From Arthrobacter sp. Y81 (GTDB taxonomy: Bacteria; Actinomycetota; Actinomycetes; Actinomycetales; Micrococcaceae): DNA of 64,000 bases. Under the pieces are notes generated by a model. That model did no database searches. It had not been told where the DNA came from and worked only from the letters and a program-made list of their open reading frames with translations. Shown here in pieces: positions 27,691 through 36,195 of the stretch; positions within the stretch are counted from its first letter, which is position 1, and each line of letters opens with the position of its first letter. The position numbers were made by a program, and so were the translations under genes. The stretch is taken from NCBI RefSeq assembly GCF_002929335.1, contig NZ_PJIL01000002.1, positions 62,001-126,000 of the forward strand, in the 5' to 3' direction.

Positions 27691-28533
27691 ATGACTGACC
27701 TCCGTGAGATTCTGGATCAGATGCCGGTCGACCAGATTGCCGGGCTGTTGGGCACGGACAGGGAGTCTGCCCAGGCCGCCATCGAGGCCGCTGTACCCAC
27801 CCTCCTCGCCGGCATGCAAAGCAACGCACAGGCGCCGGATGGTGCCGCGTCCCTGGAATCCGCCCTGGCCCAGCATCGTGACGGGCTCGTGGACGGCGGC
27901 GTGGACGCCTCGCAGGTGGACACTCACGACGGCGAGAAGATTGTGAGCCATGTGTTTGGCGGGCAGCAGGACCAGGTGGCAACCCAGCTCGCGGGATCTG
28001 CCAACCTCGGCGGCGTTGGCAGCGACCTCGTCCGGAAGCTGCTGCCCATTCTCGCCCCCATTGTGATGTCTTACCTCGCCAAGAAGATCCTCGGCGGACA
28101 AAATGCGGGAGGCGGGGCCGGCGACCTGGCTGGCCGCGACGGTTCGGGCGAGCCTTCTGACGACAGTGCGGGCCAGCCTGGCGGGATCGATCTCGGCAGT
28201 ATCCTGGGCGGCATTCTTGGCGGCGGCCCGCAGGGCGGCACCGGCGCCGAAGGCGGAGGCTTCGGGGATATTCTTGGCGGCATTTTGGGCGGGGGCTCGC
28301 AGGGCGGGCAGCAGTCCCGGGGTGCAGTAGTCCCGGAACGGGTGAGCAATTCGGCGCCGCAAGCCCCGACCGGGCCTCTGGGTCAGCCGATACCGCAGGG
28401 CGGTGCGCCCGTTCCGGGCGAGTTGATCGACGTCGACCTCCCCGACGACGGGACGGCCGGGTACAAAGAGGAGAAAAAGAACGACGGCGGCGGCCTCGGC
28501 GGCCTGTTGGGCGGGCTCTTCGGGAAGAAATAG
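27691..28533 (+). CDS. DUF937-domain protein, glycine-rich C-terminus
   Basis: A 280-residue protein of unknown function. The first 130 residues match the DUF937 pattern: a helix with IAGLLGTDRESAQAAIEAAVP and later LVRKLLPILAPIVMSYLAKKIL. The rest is Gly-rich and low in complexity (GSILGGILGGGPQGG and ILGGILGGGSQGG repeats), ending in a Gly-Leu tail with GKK. The ATG has AAGGAGAA 6 nt upstream. It is divergent from ribF. A TAGGAT hexamer at 27604 may be its -10. Confidence 0.8.
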   Translation: MTDLREILDQMPVDQIAGLLGTDRESAQAAIEAAVPTLLAGMQSNAQAPDGAASLESALAQHRDGLVDGGVDASQVDTHDGEKIVSHVFGGQQDQVATQLAGSANLGGVGSDLVRKLLPILAPIVMSYLAKKILGGQNAGGGAGDLAGRDGSGEPSDDSAGQPGGIDLGSILGGILGGGPQGGTGAEGGGFGDILGGILGGGSQGGQQSRGAVVPERVSNSAPQAPTGPLGQPIPQGGAPVPGELIDVDLPDDGTAGYKEEKKNDGGGLGGLLGGLFGKK

Positions 28534-28544
28534 CCACCCGAAGC

Positions 28545-29150
28545 TCACCTCAGGGGTGGGCCGGGGGCATCAGCTGCGCGCACCGGACCCGCCGCAGCGG
28601 TTGCGAGGTGGGCCAGCCATTCGTCCAGCTCCCCGGGCCTGCGGAACGCCATCACCGGCGGCATGTCCGGATCGGTCTGCCACTCCCTGAACACCCGTTT
28701 TTTCCTGGCGAATGAGTTGAAGTGCCAGTAGAAGATCGAATCCCTCGCAAAGAGCCTCCCGAGTGTTTCCACGTTTCCGTTGCACACGGGCTGCCTGGTG
28801 ATGACGCGCCGGAGGGAACGGCGCAGCAGGCGGGAGAGTGAAAGCCAACGGGGATAGTCCAACACGACAACGAGCTCCGCGCGGGGAACAACGATGTCCC
28901 GCCACACGCCGTAGGCGCTGTCGAGGACCCAGCGGTCGCGTGCAGCGACGGCCGCTGCGATTTCGCGTTGCTGTTCGACGGTGCGTTGCTGCCAGCCGGG
29001 AAGCCAGCCGATATCGTCGTCGGCGGAGTACTCCGGGAGCCCCGACGCTGCCGCATATTCATGGGCCGCCGAAGACTTGCCGCTGCCCGTCACACCGTAG
29101 AAGAGCACACGGGACGGGTTTTTGGGGATGGGTTTCGCGGGCTGGCTCAT
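28545..29150 (-). CDS. P-loop ATPase (adenylate-kinase/topology-modulation-like)
   Basis: A 201-residue nucleoside-kinase-like protein. Walker A GVTGSGKSS is at residues 19-27, a nucleotide-monophosphate-kinase-like DDIGW follows, then WVLDSAYG and VVVLDYPRWLSLSRLLRRSLRRV. Such proteins are usually annotated as AAA ATPase or DNA topology modulation FlaR-like, with unknown substrates. The start is ATG 29150; the frame is open much further upstream, but without similarity. It is convergent with the DUF937 gene, 11 bp away. Confidence 0.75.
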   Translation of the reverse strand: MSQPAKPIPKNPSRVLFYGVTGSGKSSAAHEYAAASGLPEYSADDDIGWLPGWQQRTVEQQREIAAAVAARDRWVLDSAYGVWRDIVVPRAELVVVLDYPRWLSLSRLLRRSLRRVITRQPVCNGNVETLGRLFARDSIFYWHFNSFARKKRVFREWQTDPDMPPVMAFRRPGELDEWLAHLATAAAGPVRAADAPGPPLR

Positions 29151-29410
29151 GAGGATTTTCCCGTGCTGCGGGCCGCGCGCTCCGGACCCTGGCTGGCACT
29201 GGTCCGTTTGCCGGTGCGGCAATAGCCTCCGGTGCCGTGTTGTTGGGCTGCCTTGTTCACGATTTGCTCCCCCTGTTTGCCCGGCGCTTTCGTGTGTCCC
29301 CTGAAACACTGCCCACCGGCGAGTTGTCACGATAGCACCCATGGAATTCTTCGTTTGCTGACAGCATTTCAGCAGGCCCCGGCGGAGCTCTGCCATGCAA
29401 CACTGGTCCG

Positions 29411-29836
29411 ATGCCTGATTTCAGCGTTCACGTCGGCAGCGGGATTGCCGACGCAGATGTCATCGCCGTGTACGAATCCGTGGGATGGACCGCCTACACC
29501 GGGGAACCCGAAGTGCTGGTCCGGGCGATCCGGAATTCAGCTTTTGTGGTGACCTGCCGGGACGGCGCAGGAGAAATCGTCGGCCTGGCGCGGGCAATTT
29601 CGGACGACGCCACCATCTGCTATGTGCAGGACATCCTGGTTAGGCCTTCGTTCCAGGGATCCGGCGCCGGGCGGGCGATGCTTGAAGCCATCCAGTCGAG
29701 ATACAGGCATGTCCGGCAGACGGTACTCATCACCGATAACGGACCCGGGCAGCGTGGCTTCTATCAGACCCTGGGATTCACCGAAGGCTCCGACTTCAGC
29801 CCCGAGCCGCTGAGGATGTTCGCCAAGTTCCGCTAG
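29411..29836 (+). CDS. GNAT family N-acetyltransferase
   Basis: A 141-residue acetyltransferase with the acetyl-CoA motif VRPSFQGSGAGRAML and the later GFYQTLGFTEG. The substrate is unknown; the size fits small-molecule GNATs. There is no clear ribosome-binding site before ATG 29411. The 260-bp region before it (29151-29410) shows no gene or strong structure. Confidence 0.88.
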   Translation: MPDFSVHVGSGIADADVIAVYESVGWTAYTGEPEVLVRAIRNSAFVVTCRDGAGEIVGLARAISDDATICYVQDILVRPSFQGSGAGRAMLEAIQSRYRHVRQTVLITDNGPGQRGFYQTLGFTEGSDFSPEPLRMFAKFR

Positions 29837-29857
29837 CCGCGGGCATGCCCGGCAGCA

Positions 29858-31540
29858 TCATTCGAGTCTGAAGTAGTTGTTTCGCCCTGGTGTTTGACGG
29901 GGGTCGATGTGGGGTGGCGGGATGAACCACGGGACCCCGGTTTTGACCTGGATGTGCCACTGCTCCTTGTGGATCAAATGGTGGTGATGGGAGCAGAGCA
30001 GGGTTCCGTTATCGGTGCCGGTGTTTCCGCCGTGTGACCAATAGGAGATGTGGTGGGCTTCGCACCAGGGCGCCGGGATGGTGCAGCCGGGGAAGGCGCA
30101 GCCCTGGTCGCGGGCGGTGATGGCTTTGCGGATGTGGGGCGGGAAAATCCTGGTGGTGCGGCCGATGTCCAGGATGCGGCCTTCGCTGCCGAGCAGAACG
30201 GGGATGATATCGGCATCGCAGGCGATCTTCCGGACCGTGGAAGCGTTGACCGGGCCGGTGAACGCGAACGACCCGGTGGCTGCGGTTCGGTAGCGGGGTC
30301 CTTGGGCGGTGGTGTGTTCGAGGCGGTCCAGGAGGTCCTGGTAGTCGATGGTGACCATCACCTGGGGCCGGAGCCCGCCGGCAGTGGGGAGGCCGTTCGT
30401 TGTCAGGCCTGCTTTGCAGGCACCGACCAGGCCGTCGAGGAGCCGTTGCGGCCGGGTCCGCTGGTCCAGGCCGGCGTCAGGTGGGCCGCCGGTCCCGTCG
30501 CCGCTATCCGCTGCAGTGTCTGCGTCGTTGCCGGCGTCGCTGCCGGCGTCGATGTCCTCGGTGGTACCGACCCGGGTGCGGGGGTTGGTGGCGGTGTTCA
30601 TGACGGTCAGGAGGGGTTCGTACTGGTCAGGGGTGGCGAAGATTTCCAGGTGGTGGAGTCCGCGGCGGGCCGGGCGGAGGAAGACGCCCTGGCGGCGGCG
30701 GAGTTCTTCCTCGGAAGGTTCGGATCCGTCCTGGTCGATCGCGTCGGTCCAGCGGCGGGCGATCCGGGTGAGGAAGTCGGTGTCGTATTGGGCCGCGGTG
30801 CGGGTCAGGGCGTGTTCCATCCGGGCTGTGGTGTCCTCGGTGGCGTGGTGCCGGACCCGGTCCAGGGCCAGAGTGATGATGGTCGCGGGGCGGGAGGCGA
30901 TAGTCCCGGCGGCAACAGCGGCGGCGAGTTCGGGCCGCTCCGGAGGCTCCGTATGGCCGGCAAACCCTGTCCGGGGCAGCACCGCGGACGCGAGACTGAT
31001 CCGGCGCCGGGCCTCGGATGCGCTGATCCGTAGCCGTGCCCGGAGGAACTCGGTGGCGTTCCGGGACCCGTCATCAGCCGGGCAGGGTGTTGAGGGCTTG
31101 GGCGTATCAGGATCCGCGGCAGTTTCTGCGCCCCATCCGGTGACCCAGCCGACCGCCGCGCCCGAACCTGAGCCTGAGCCGACTGCGGCCGAGCGCGCAG
31201 CCACTGCGGCTTCCCGACGGCTCCGCTCCACGGCCCCGGCCGCGACGATCTGAAGGTACTCCGCGGCCCGGGAGATTTCCTCGACCTTGTCGGCGAAGTC
31301 CGCGGCCTCGCGGAAGCCAAGCAGCGCCGCTTCGTCGACCGCCGTCGAACCGATACTTTTGAGCAGCTCAAGGCACCGCGCCAGATCACCGGACCCGCCG
31401 CCGTCGGACGCTATGGCGGCCGGATGCTGTGGCCCCGCAGGGACACTGCGCAGGCCGCGGATACGCACAGCAGCAGCATCAGTGGGCAGGTTGGCCCACC
31501 GCAACGCGCCTCCTGCTCCGAGCTCCCCCATGGCTTCCAC
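29858..31540 (-). CDS. DUF222/HNH endonuclease (13E12-type)
   Basis: A 560-residue protein with an N-terminal helical DUF222 domain (including SEARRRISLASAVLPRTG) and a C-terminal HNH nuclease motif (CAFPGCTIPAPWCEAHHISYW, then the Asn and HHHHLIHK). A low-complexity Asp/Ala-rich stretch near residue 340 reads SDAGNDADTAADSGDG. Such genes are multicopy in actinobacteria and are often linked to mobile or LexA-controlled functions. Unlike the small ORF at 5936, I see no LexA box upstream. Confidence 0.9.
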   Translation of the reverse strand: MEAMGELGAGGALRWANLPTDAAAVRIRGLRSVPAGPQHPAAIASDGGGSGDLARCLELLKSIGSTAVDEAALLGFREAADFADKVEEISRAAEYLQIVAAGAVERSRREAAVAARSAAVGSGSGSGAAVGWVTGWGAETAADPDTPKPSTPCPADDGSRNATEFLRARLRISASEARRRISLASAVLPRTGFAGHTEPPERPELAAAVAAGTIASRPATIITLALDRVRHHATEDTTARMEHALTRTAAQYDTDFLTRIARRWTDAIDQDGSEPSEEELRRRQGVFLRPARRGLHHLEIFATPDQYEPLLTVMNTATNPRTRVGTTEDIDAGSDAGNDADTAADSGDGTGGPPDAGLDQRTRPQRLLDGLVGACKAGLTTNGLPTAGGLRPQVMVTIDYQDLLDRLEHTTAQGPRYRTAATGSFAFTGPVNASTVRKIACDADIIPVLLGSEGRILDIGRTTRIFPPHIRKAITARDQGCAFPGCTIPAPWCEAHHISYWSHGGNTGTDNGTLLCSHHHHLIHKEQWHIQVKTGVPWFIPPPHIDPRQTPGRNNYFRLE

Positions 31541-31619
31541 GGGATAAGTCTGCCAACGGGGTCAGACAAAATAGGCCGGCGAGTCAGCCGGGAAACTTAG
31601 TCCGTGTGGCTCAGCCGCG

Positions 31620-32093
31620 TCAGCCCAACTTCGGGGTCGGTCGCCGCCGGTACAGCCACACAAGCCCCAGGATGGGAAGCAGGAGGGGTATAAAAGCGTA
31701 GCCGCGGCCGAACAGGGACCACACGGTTTCGTGCGGGAAGTTGACGGAGTCGAAGATACTCAGCGCCCCGACCACCAGTACGCCCACCAATTCCACAAGA
31801 ACCGCAGCCACGGATACCTTGAACCAGGTCCGTCCCGCCTTCGCCAGCGAAACCGTCGCCACGACGTAAACGAGCGCCGCGAACGCGGAGAGCAGGTACG
31901 CCAACGGGGCTTCAGAGAACTTAGTAAGGATCTGGTAGCCGGCCCGCGCCGTGGCGGAGATGGCAAAAACGGCGTAGACCGTGATCAGCAGGCGCCCGGG
32001 GCCCGTGTTCCGGGTGTCCTTGGGCTGGGCCTCTGCGGCAGCGTTCTCTGCCTTGTTGACGGGGGTTTGCGGAGTCAATTCTGCTTCTTCCAC
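31620..32093 (-). CDS. Four-helix membrane protein, unknown function
   Basis: A 157-residue protein with a 30-residue hydrophilic N-terminus and four membrane helices (starting LLITVYAVFAISA, then AYLLSAFAALVYVVATV, VSVAAVLVELVGVLVVGAL and AFIPLLLPILGLVWLY), ending in a basic RRRPTPKLG. GTG 32093 immediately follows the TAA of the previous gene. With that gene it forms a pair downstream of truB that I recognise as common in Micrococcaceae but cannot name. Confidence 0.75.
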   Translation of the reverse strand: MEEAELTPQTPVNKAENAAAEAQPKDTRNTGPGRLLITVYAVFAISATARAGYQILTKFSEAPLAYLLSAFAALVYVVATVSLAKAGRTWFKVSVAAVLVELVGVLVVGALSIFDSVNFPHETVWSLFGRGYAFIPLLLPILGLVWLYRRRPTPKLG

Positions 32094-32447
32094 TTAGTAC
32101 CAGATCTGGTTCATGCGGGCGGCCATAACAACGGCGGTGACCCCCACGGCAGCCAGGACAAAGTTGCTCCACCGGGTGCGCTCCAGGACGGACCAGTACA
32201 CGGCGCCCACCGGAAGAATCAGCGCAGTCACCAGGTAACCCCAGAACTCCCACGCTTCGCCGACGATCTGCTCCCCCGACGCCACCCGGACGATCGAACC
32301 CACCAGGTAAACCAGCAGCGCGAGTTCCACAGCTGCGACGGACAGGATGGTCGTATCGTTCGGAGCCTTCTTCATGATCCCCGCCGCGGTGCAGATGATC
32401 GTGGAAAGCAGCCCGACGGCCAGAATGATGTAAAAGTACGCGTCCAA
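32094..32447 (-). CDS. Four-helix membrane protein downstream of truB
   Basis: A 117-residue protein with four hydrophobic helices (FYIILAVGLLSTIICTAAGI; VAAVELALLVYLVGSIV; FWGYLVTALILPVGAVYW; VLAAVGVTAVVMAA). The best start is TTG 32447, one base after the truB TAG, implying translational coupling; the frame remains open through truB but that extension is spurious. Function unknown. It forms a pair with the next membrane protein. Confidence 0.72.
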   Translation of the reverse strand: MDAYFYIILAVGLLSTIICTAAGIMKKAPNDTTILSVAAVELALLVYLVGSIVRVASGEQIVGEAWEFWGYLVTALILPVGAVYWSVLERTRWSNFVLAAVGVTAVVMAARMNQIWY

Positions 32448-32448
32448 G

Positions 32449-33369
32449 CTACTTGGCCTGCTGTTCGTTGCTCGGGGCAAACACCAGCACCGGCTTTGCG
32501 TAGCTTCCGGCGTCGGCCAGCAGGGCCACCAGCGTGCCGTCCGGAGCGAACGCCGCGGCAGGTTTGTCGGCAGTGGCGGCTTCCGGTGTCCCGGCAGCGA
32601 CGCCTGCGGCGATACGCCGGCCGAAGGAAATTTCGGTGGTTTCATCCTCGCTGAGCTCGCGGTTGGGCATGAGGGCCCGTGCGGCCAGGGACATTTCCAG
32701 CACTTCGAGTTCCTCGGCCAACTGTTCCAGGGTCCGGGCCTGGTCAAGGGTGTACGGGCCGACCTGGGTCCGGCGAAGGGCTGTCAGGTGGCCTCCCGTA
32801 CCCAGCGCTTCACCAAGGTCCCGGGCCAGGGCACGGATGTACGTTCCCGAAGAGCATTCCACGGTGACGTCCACGTCGAGGATTCCCCCGTCACGCTCCG
32901 GACGGACTGAGTGGACGTCGAAGCGGTGGATGGTGACCGGTCGCGCGGCGAGCTTGACGTCTTCGCCGGACCGGACCCGGGCATAGGCGCGCTCACCGTT
33001 GACTTTGATGGCGCTGACGCTGCTGGGAACCTGCTGGATCTCGCCGGTGAGAGCCGCGACGCCGGCCCGAATGGCTTCCTCGGTGACGGCGGCGGCAGAT
33101 TGAGTGCTGACGACCTCACCCTCGGCGTCGTCCGTCACGGTGGACTCGCCGAGGCGGATGGTGGCCGTGTACGTCTTGGATGTGCCAACGATGTACGTCA
33201 GGAGCCGCGTGGCCTTGTTGATCCCGAGGACGAGTACACCCGTGGCCATGGGATCCAGCGTTCCGGCGTGCCCCACTTTCCGGGTACCGGCCAGCCGCCG
33301 CATCCGTCCAACCACATCGTGGCTGGTCCATCCTTGCGGCTTGTCCACTATTACCAGTCCAGAAAGCAC
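32449..33369 (-). CDS. truB: tRNA pseudouridine(55) synthase
   Basis: Isomerises U55 in the tRNA T-loop. The 306-residue protein has KPQGWTSHDVV, the catalytic Asp39 in HAGTLDPMATGVLVLG, GSFVxA-like segments, and a C-terminal PUA-like region (PDGTLVALLADAGSYAKPVLVF). GTG 33369 lies 7 nt after a TATACT hexamer, and the GGGAGG between them is too close to act as a ribosome-binding site, so a leaderless start is likely. It is divergent from the aminotransferase and coupled to two membrane proteins. Confidence 0.95.
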   Translation of the reverse strand: MLSGLVIVDKPQGWTSHDVVGRMRRLAGTRKVGHAGTLDPMATGVLVLGINKATRLLTYIVGTSKTYTATIRLGESTVTDDAEGEVVSTQSAAAVTEEAIRAGVAALTGEIQQVPSSVSAIKVNGERAYARVRSGEDVKLAARPVTIHRFDVHSVRPERDGGILDVDVTVECSSGTYIRALARDLGEALGTGGHLTALRRTQVGPYTLDQARTLEQLAEELEVLEMSLAARALMPNRELSEDETTEISFGRRIAAGVAAGTPEAATADKPAAAFAPDGTLVALLADAGSYAKPVLVFAPSNEQQAK

Positions 33370-33376
33370 GCCTCCC

Positions 33377-33382
33377 AGTATA
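33377..33382 (-). promoter_or_regulatory. Candidate -10 of truB (leaderless)
   Basis: TATACT on the minus strand ends 7 nt before the truB GTG. No convincing -35 is visible. Confidence 0.45.
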
Positions 33383-33424
33383 TCCGCGCCGACGGCTCTC
33401 CCTTTTCGCCCGACGGCAGGCAGT

Positions 33425-33430
33425 TAGGAT
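33425..33430 (+). promoter_or_regulatory. Candidate -10 of the aminotransferase gene (leaderless)
   Basis: TAGGAT ends 7 nt before ATG 33438. This favours the second in-frame ATG over the one at 33429, which overlaps the hexamer. Confidence 0.4.
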
Positions 33431-33437
33431 GGCAGAC

Positions 33438-34592
33438 ATGCCTGAGCTTGCCGCACATGCCCGCGACGTTCCCGTCAACCAGATCCGCGAGATCACTGAG
33501 GCCGCGTGGGCCACCCCCGGTGCCATTGTGCTAAGCATCGGAGAACCGGGGTTTGCCCTCCCCCGCCACGTCCTCGAGGCCGGCATGGCCTGCCTGGACC
33601 GCGACGAAACCAACTACACGCCGAACGCCGGAATCCCCGCCCTCCGCGAGGCCTTCGCAGACAGGTTCCGTGAGCACAATGGCGTTGACATCGGTTCCGA
33701 GCGGGTCTACATCGTGGACGGCGCCCAGCAGGGCCTCCACTTCGCCATGAGCCTGCTGCTCTCCCCCGGCGACGAAATCCTGATCCCCAACCCCGGTTAC
33801 CCGACGTTTGCAATGACCGGCCGGCTGCTGCACGGAGTTCCCGTGGGCTACCCGCTCTACCCGGAGCACGACTTTCAGCCGAGGATCGAGGACATTGAGG
33901 CACTCATCACGCCGCGGACCCGGGTGCTGATCCTGAATTCACCGTCCAATCCCCTGGGCGCGGTCCTGGGCGAAGAGCTGACCCGCAGCATGGTGGAGCT
34001 GGCTCAGCGCCATGACCTGTGGATCATCTCCGACGAATGCTACGAGGCGTTCACCTACGATGTTCCCCACGTCAGCCCTGCCCGCTTCGACAGTGATGTC
34101 CCTGGGGAAGCCAGGGTTTTTACGTCCCTGACGCTCTCCAAGACATACGGCCTGACGGGGCTGCGGATCGGTGCGCTGGTCTGCCCGCCCGGGCTGGAGC
34201 GGAAAATGAACAACGTGATGGAGTCGATTGTTTCCTGCGTCGCGTCCCCGTCCCAGTACGCCGCGATAGCTGCCCTGACGGGCCCTCAGGACTACGTCAG
34301 CCACGCGCATGCCCACTACCGGGCCAACCGGGACTCGGCCTCGGCGGTGCTGGAATCCAAGGGCATCCCGTTCCTCTCCGCGCAGGGCGCCTTCTACCTG
34401 TGGGCCGATGTTTCACACGTCAGCGGCGGCGACGTGCGGTCCTGGGTCCGGACGTTCCTGGCCGAATCCGGGGTGTCCTTTGCTCCGGGGACGGCCTTCG
34501 GCTCCATCGGCGAAGGCTGGATCCGGATCGCGCTGTGCGCCGCCCAGGCAGACCTCGTGGAAGGCCTGGGCCGCCTCCCGTCGCGAAGCTGA
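33438..34592 (+). CDS. Class I/II PLP-dependent aminotransferase
   Basis: A 384-residue fold-type I aminotransferase. Visible motifs are SIGEPGF, NYTPNAGIPALREA, GAQQGLHFA, PNPGYPTF, the NSPSNPLGAV loop, DECYEAF and the PLP Lys in SLTLSKTYGLTGLRIG. The amino-acid substrate is unclear; aspartate- or alanine-type enzymes are the nearest. I start at 33438 (MPELAAHA) from the promoter spacing; 33429 would add three residues. It is divergent from truB. Confidence 0.9.
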   Translation: MPELAAHARDVPVNQIREITEAAWATPGAIVLSIGEPGFALPRHVLEAGMACLDRDETNYTPNAGIPALREAFADRFREHNGVDIGSERVYIVDGAQQGLHFAMSLLLSPGDEILIPNPGYPTFAMTGRLLHGVPVGYPLYPEHDFQPRIEDIEALITPRTRVLILNSPSNPLGAVLGEELTRSMVELAQRHDLWIISDECYEAFTYDVPHVSPARFDSDVPGEARVFTSLTLSKTYGLTGLRIGALVCPPGLERKMNNVMESIVSCVASPSQYAAIAALTGPQDYVSHAHAHYRANRDSASAVLESKGIPFLSAQGAFYLWADVSHVSGGDVRSWVRTFLAESGVSFAPGTAFGSIGEGWIRIALCAAQADLVEGLGRLPSRS

Positions 34593-34732
34593 TCCTCCCG
34601 TCGAGGAACTGCTCCCGAAGCTGATGCAGCCCACCTGAAGAAACAATCTCCCCAAGTCGGGCACAGAGCCCCTAGTGCACGAGCCGGCCGACCCCTAACC
34701 TGTCCACAGGGGCGGCTCCGGAGAGGAAGATC

Positions 34733-34942
34733 ATGTGGTGGCAGGACCTGCTGTGGGGCTTCTGGAATGGTATTACGGCGTGGATAGTGCTCATTGCCCA
34801 CGTGTTCGGTGCGTGGGCGGAGTTCCCCTTCTACAACACCGGCAGGGCCGGCAACTGGTATGACTTCGGCTTCCTGCTGGGCATGGGATCACCTTTGCTC
34901 GGAGGGCTGGGTGCGCGCGGCCGGCGGTCCCGGCGTACCTAG
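34733..34942 (+). CDS. Small Trp-rich membrane protein
   Basis: A 69-residue protein with a Trp-rich N-terminal helix (MWWQDLLWGFWNGITAWIVL), a polar loop (YNTGRAGNWYDFGF) and a second hydrophobic segment before a basic tail (RGRRSRRT). This pattern recurs in actinobacterial small membrane proteins of unknown function. GGAG and AGGAAG lie 5-14 nt upstream of the ATG. The gene is convergent with thioredoxin. Confidence 0.72.
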   Translation: MWWQDLLWGFWNGITAWIVLIAHVFGAWAEFPFYNTGRAGNWYDFGFLLGMGSPLLGGLGARGRRSRRT

Positions 34943-34964
34943 CACGGGACCCAGCCGCGGTAAC

Positions 34965-35438
34965 TCAGCTCAGGCTCGAGGACAGCGCGTGTTCCAGCCA
35001 TGTCCGGAGCTCAGGCGCCGGTGCGGCACCCGCCTGACGGGCGATCACCGTTCCATTGACGATCACCATCAGCGTGGGGATTGCCTGAACGGCAAACCTG
35101 GAGGAGAGTCCCGGCGCGCGGTCCACATCCACCTTGACCAGCTTGATCCGTCCCGCCTTCTCCGTCGCCAGTTGGTCCAGGACCGGACTGACCAGCCGGC
35201 AGGGGCCGCACCATACGGCCCAGAAGTCGATCAGCACAGGCACGGTTGACTGCTCTGCGATGTGCCTGAAGTCAGCGTCTCCGGCGTCGACGATCCACGG
35301 CAGGTTATGGCGGCAGTTTCCGCAGAGGGGACGGCCGGGAGCCGCTGCGGGGATCCTGTTCGTCTTACCGCAGCCGGGACACCTGATGAGTCTCGGTTCC
35401 ACTGCTCCCCGCTGCCTTCCAGTCGCGCCTGAAGCCAT
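34965..35438 (-). CDS. trxC: Thioredoxin 2-like protein with N-terminal zinc ribbon
   Basis: A 157-residue thioredoxin with the active site WCGPC at residues 76-80 (LIDFWAVWCGPC). The N-terminus adds a zinc-ribbon-type cysteine set (Cys20, Cys23, Cys39, Cys42; RCPGCGKTNRI and LCGNC), which defines thioredoxin 2/TrxC and is associated with oxidative-stress response. Cis-Pro motif AIPTLMV is present. The symbol is used for the class rather than proven orthology. Confidence 0.9.
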   Translation of the reverse strand: MASGATGRQRGAVEPRLIRCPGCGKTNRIPAAAPGRPLCGNCRHNLPWIVDAGDADFRHIAEQSTVPVLIDFWAVWCGPCRLVSPVLDQLATEKAGRIKLVKVDVDRAPGLSSRFAVQAIPTLMVIVNGTVIARQAGAAPAPELRTWLEHALSSSLS

Positions 35439-35524
35439 AGGTTAATCGCACGCCCGGCTGCCGGGGCCGCATAGAGTCGAAGGTCCCGCCGGCCCGGCAG
35501 TCTGCTCCTATCCGCGGCCGGGGC

Positions 35525-36010
35525 TCAGTATTCGGTGCGGTCCGGGTTGTTGCGCCACGCGTCGAACGGAACGTTCGACGTCGGAATGTCGGTCTGGCGG
35601 ACCGGCATAAGTTCTGGCCGGGTGCCCTCAAAATACTCGTAGAACAGGGCGTCGTCGAACCCGGCGGCCGCTGCCCCGTGCCTGTCCGCGGCAAAATACA
35701 CACGCCCGATCCGCGCCCACAACGCCGAGGCCAGGCACAACGGACACGGCTCACAGCTCGCATAAAGCACGGCGCCGCTCAGGTCGAAGGTCCCGGACGC
35801 GGCCGCTGCTGTCCGGATGGCCACAACCTCGGCGTGGGCAGTGGGGTCGTTGTCGCGCGTCACCCTGTTGACGCCGAAATGGAGCTTCCCGTCTGCAGCG
35901 ACCACTAATGCACCAAACGGGCCACCGCCGTCGGCCACATTCTGAACGGCCAGGTTAACGGCCTGGCCAAGGAACTCCTGGATGTCAGCGGCTGAAGGTT
36001 GGGCGTCCAT
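35525..36010 (-). CDS. Nucleoside deaminase (guanine deaminase/TadA-like)
   Basis: A 161-residue zinc deaminase. The zinc motifs are HAE at 59-61 and PCPLC with Cys89 and Cys92. The C-terminal part (VYFAADRHGAAAAGFDDALFY) is closer to guanine deaminase GuaD than to the tRNA-editing TadA, which is usually basic at its C-terminus. The start is ATG 36010; the frame is open 22 codons further upstream. It is not in an obvious operon. Confidence 0.85.
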   Translation of the reverse strand: MDAQPSAADIQEFLGQAVNLAVQNVADGGGPFGALVVAADGKLHFGVNRVTRDNDPTAHAEVVAIRTAAAASGTFDLSGAVLYASCEPCPLCLASALWARIGRVYFAADRHGAAAAGFDDALFYEYFEGTRPELMPVRQTDIPTSNVPFDAWRNNPDRTEY

Positions 36011-36145
36011 GCTCCGATCATAGCCAGCTATACCCCGCTTCACGTGCAGAAGCCGGCTGCAGTTTGCCGGATCCATCGACTTACCCGGAGGCGAAGAAAT
36101 AGAATGTGCCCAGTGGGGGCGGCGGTCTTTCCCGTAAGCCGAATG

Positions 36146-36194
36146 AGTGGTCTCAATGATTCCCGGTAATCATCATTGGCCATTTGGAGACCAC
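36146..36194 (+). promoter_or_regulatory. Inverted repeat that can hide the ScyD-like ribosome-binding site
   Basis: GTGGTCTC (36146-36153) is complementary to GAGACCAC (36187-36194). Inside it ATGATT (36155-36160) pairs with AATCAT. The 3' arm contains the GGAGA ribosome-binding site and ends one base before ATG 36196. In the mRNA this would form a hairpin that blocks translation; as DNA it could be an operator. Confidence 0.6.
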
Positions 36195-36195
36195 C

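Noticed and set aside
35565..35590. Palindrome GTCGAAC-GGAAC-GTTCGAC resembling a LexA box.
   Set aside because: The spacer is 5 nt instead of 4 and it lies inside the deaminase coding sequence near its 3' end.
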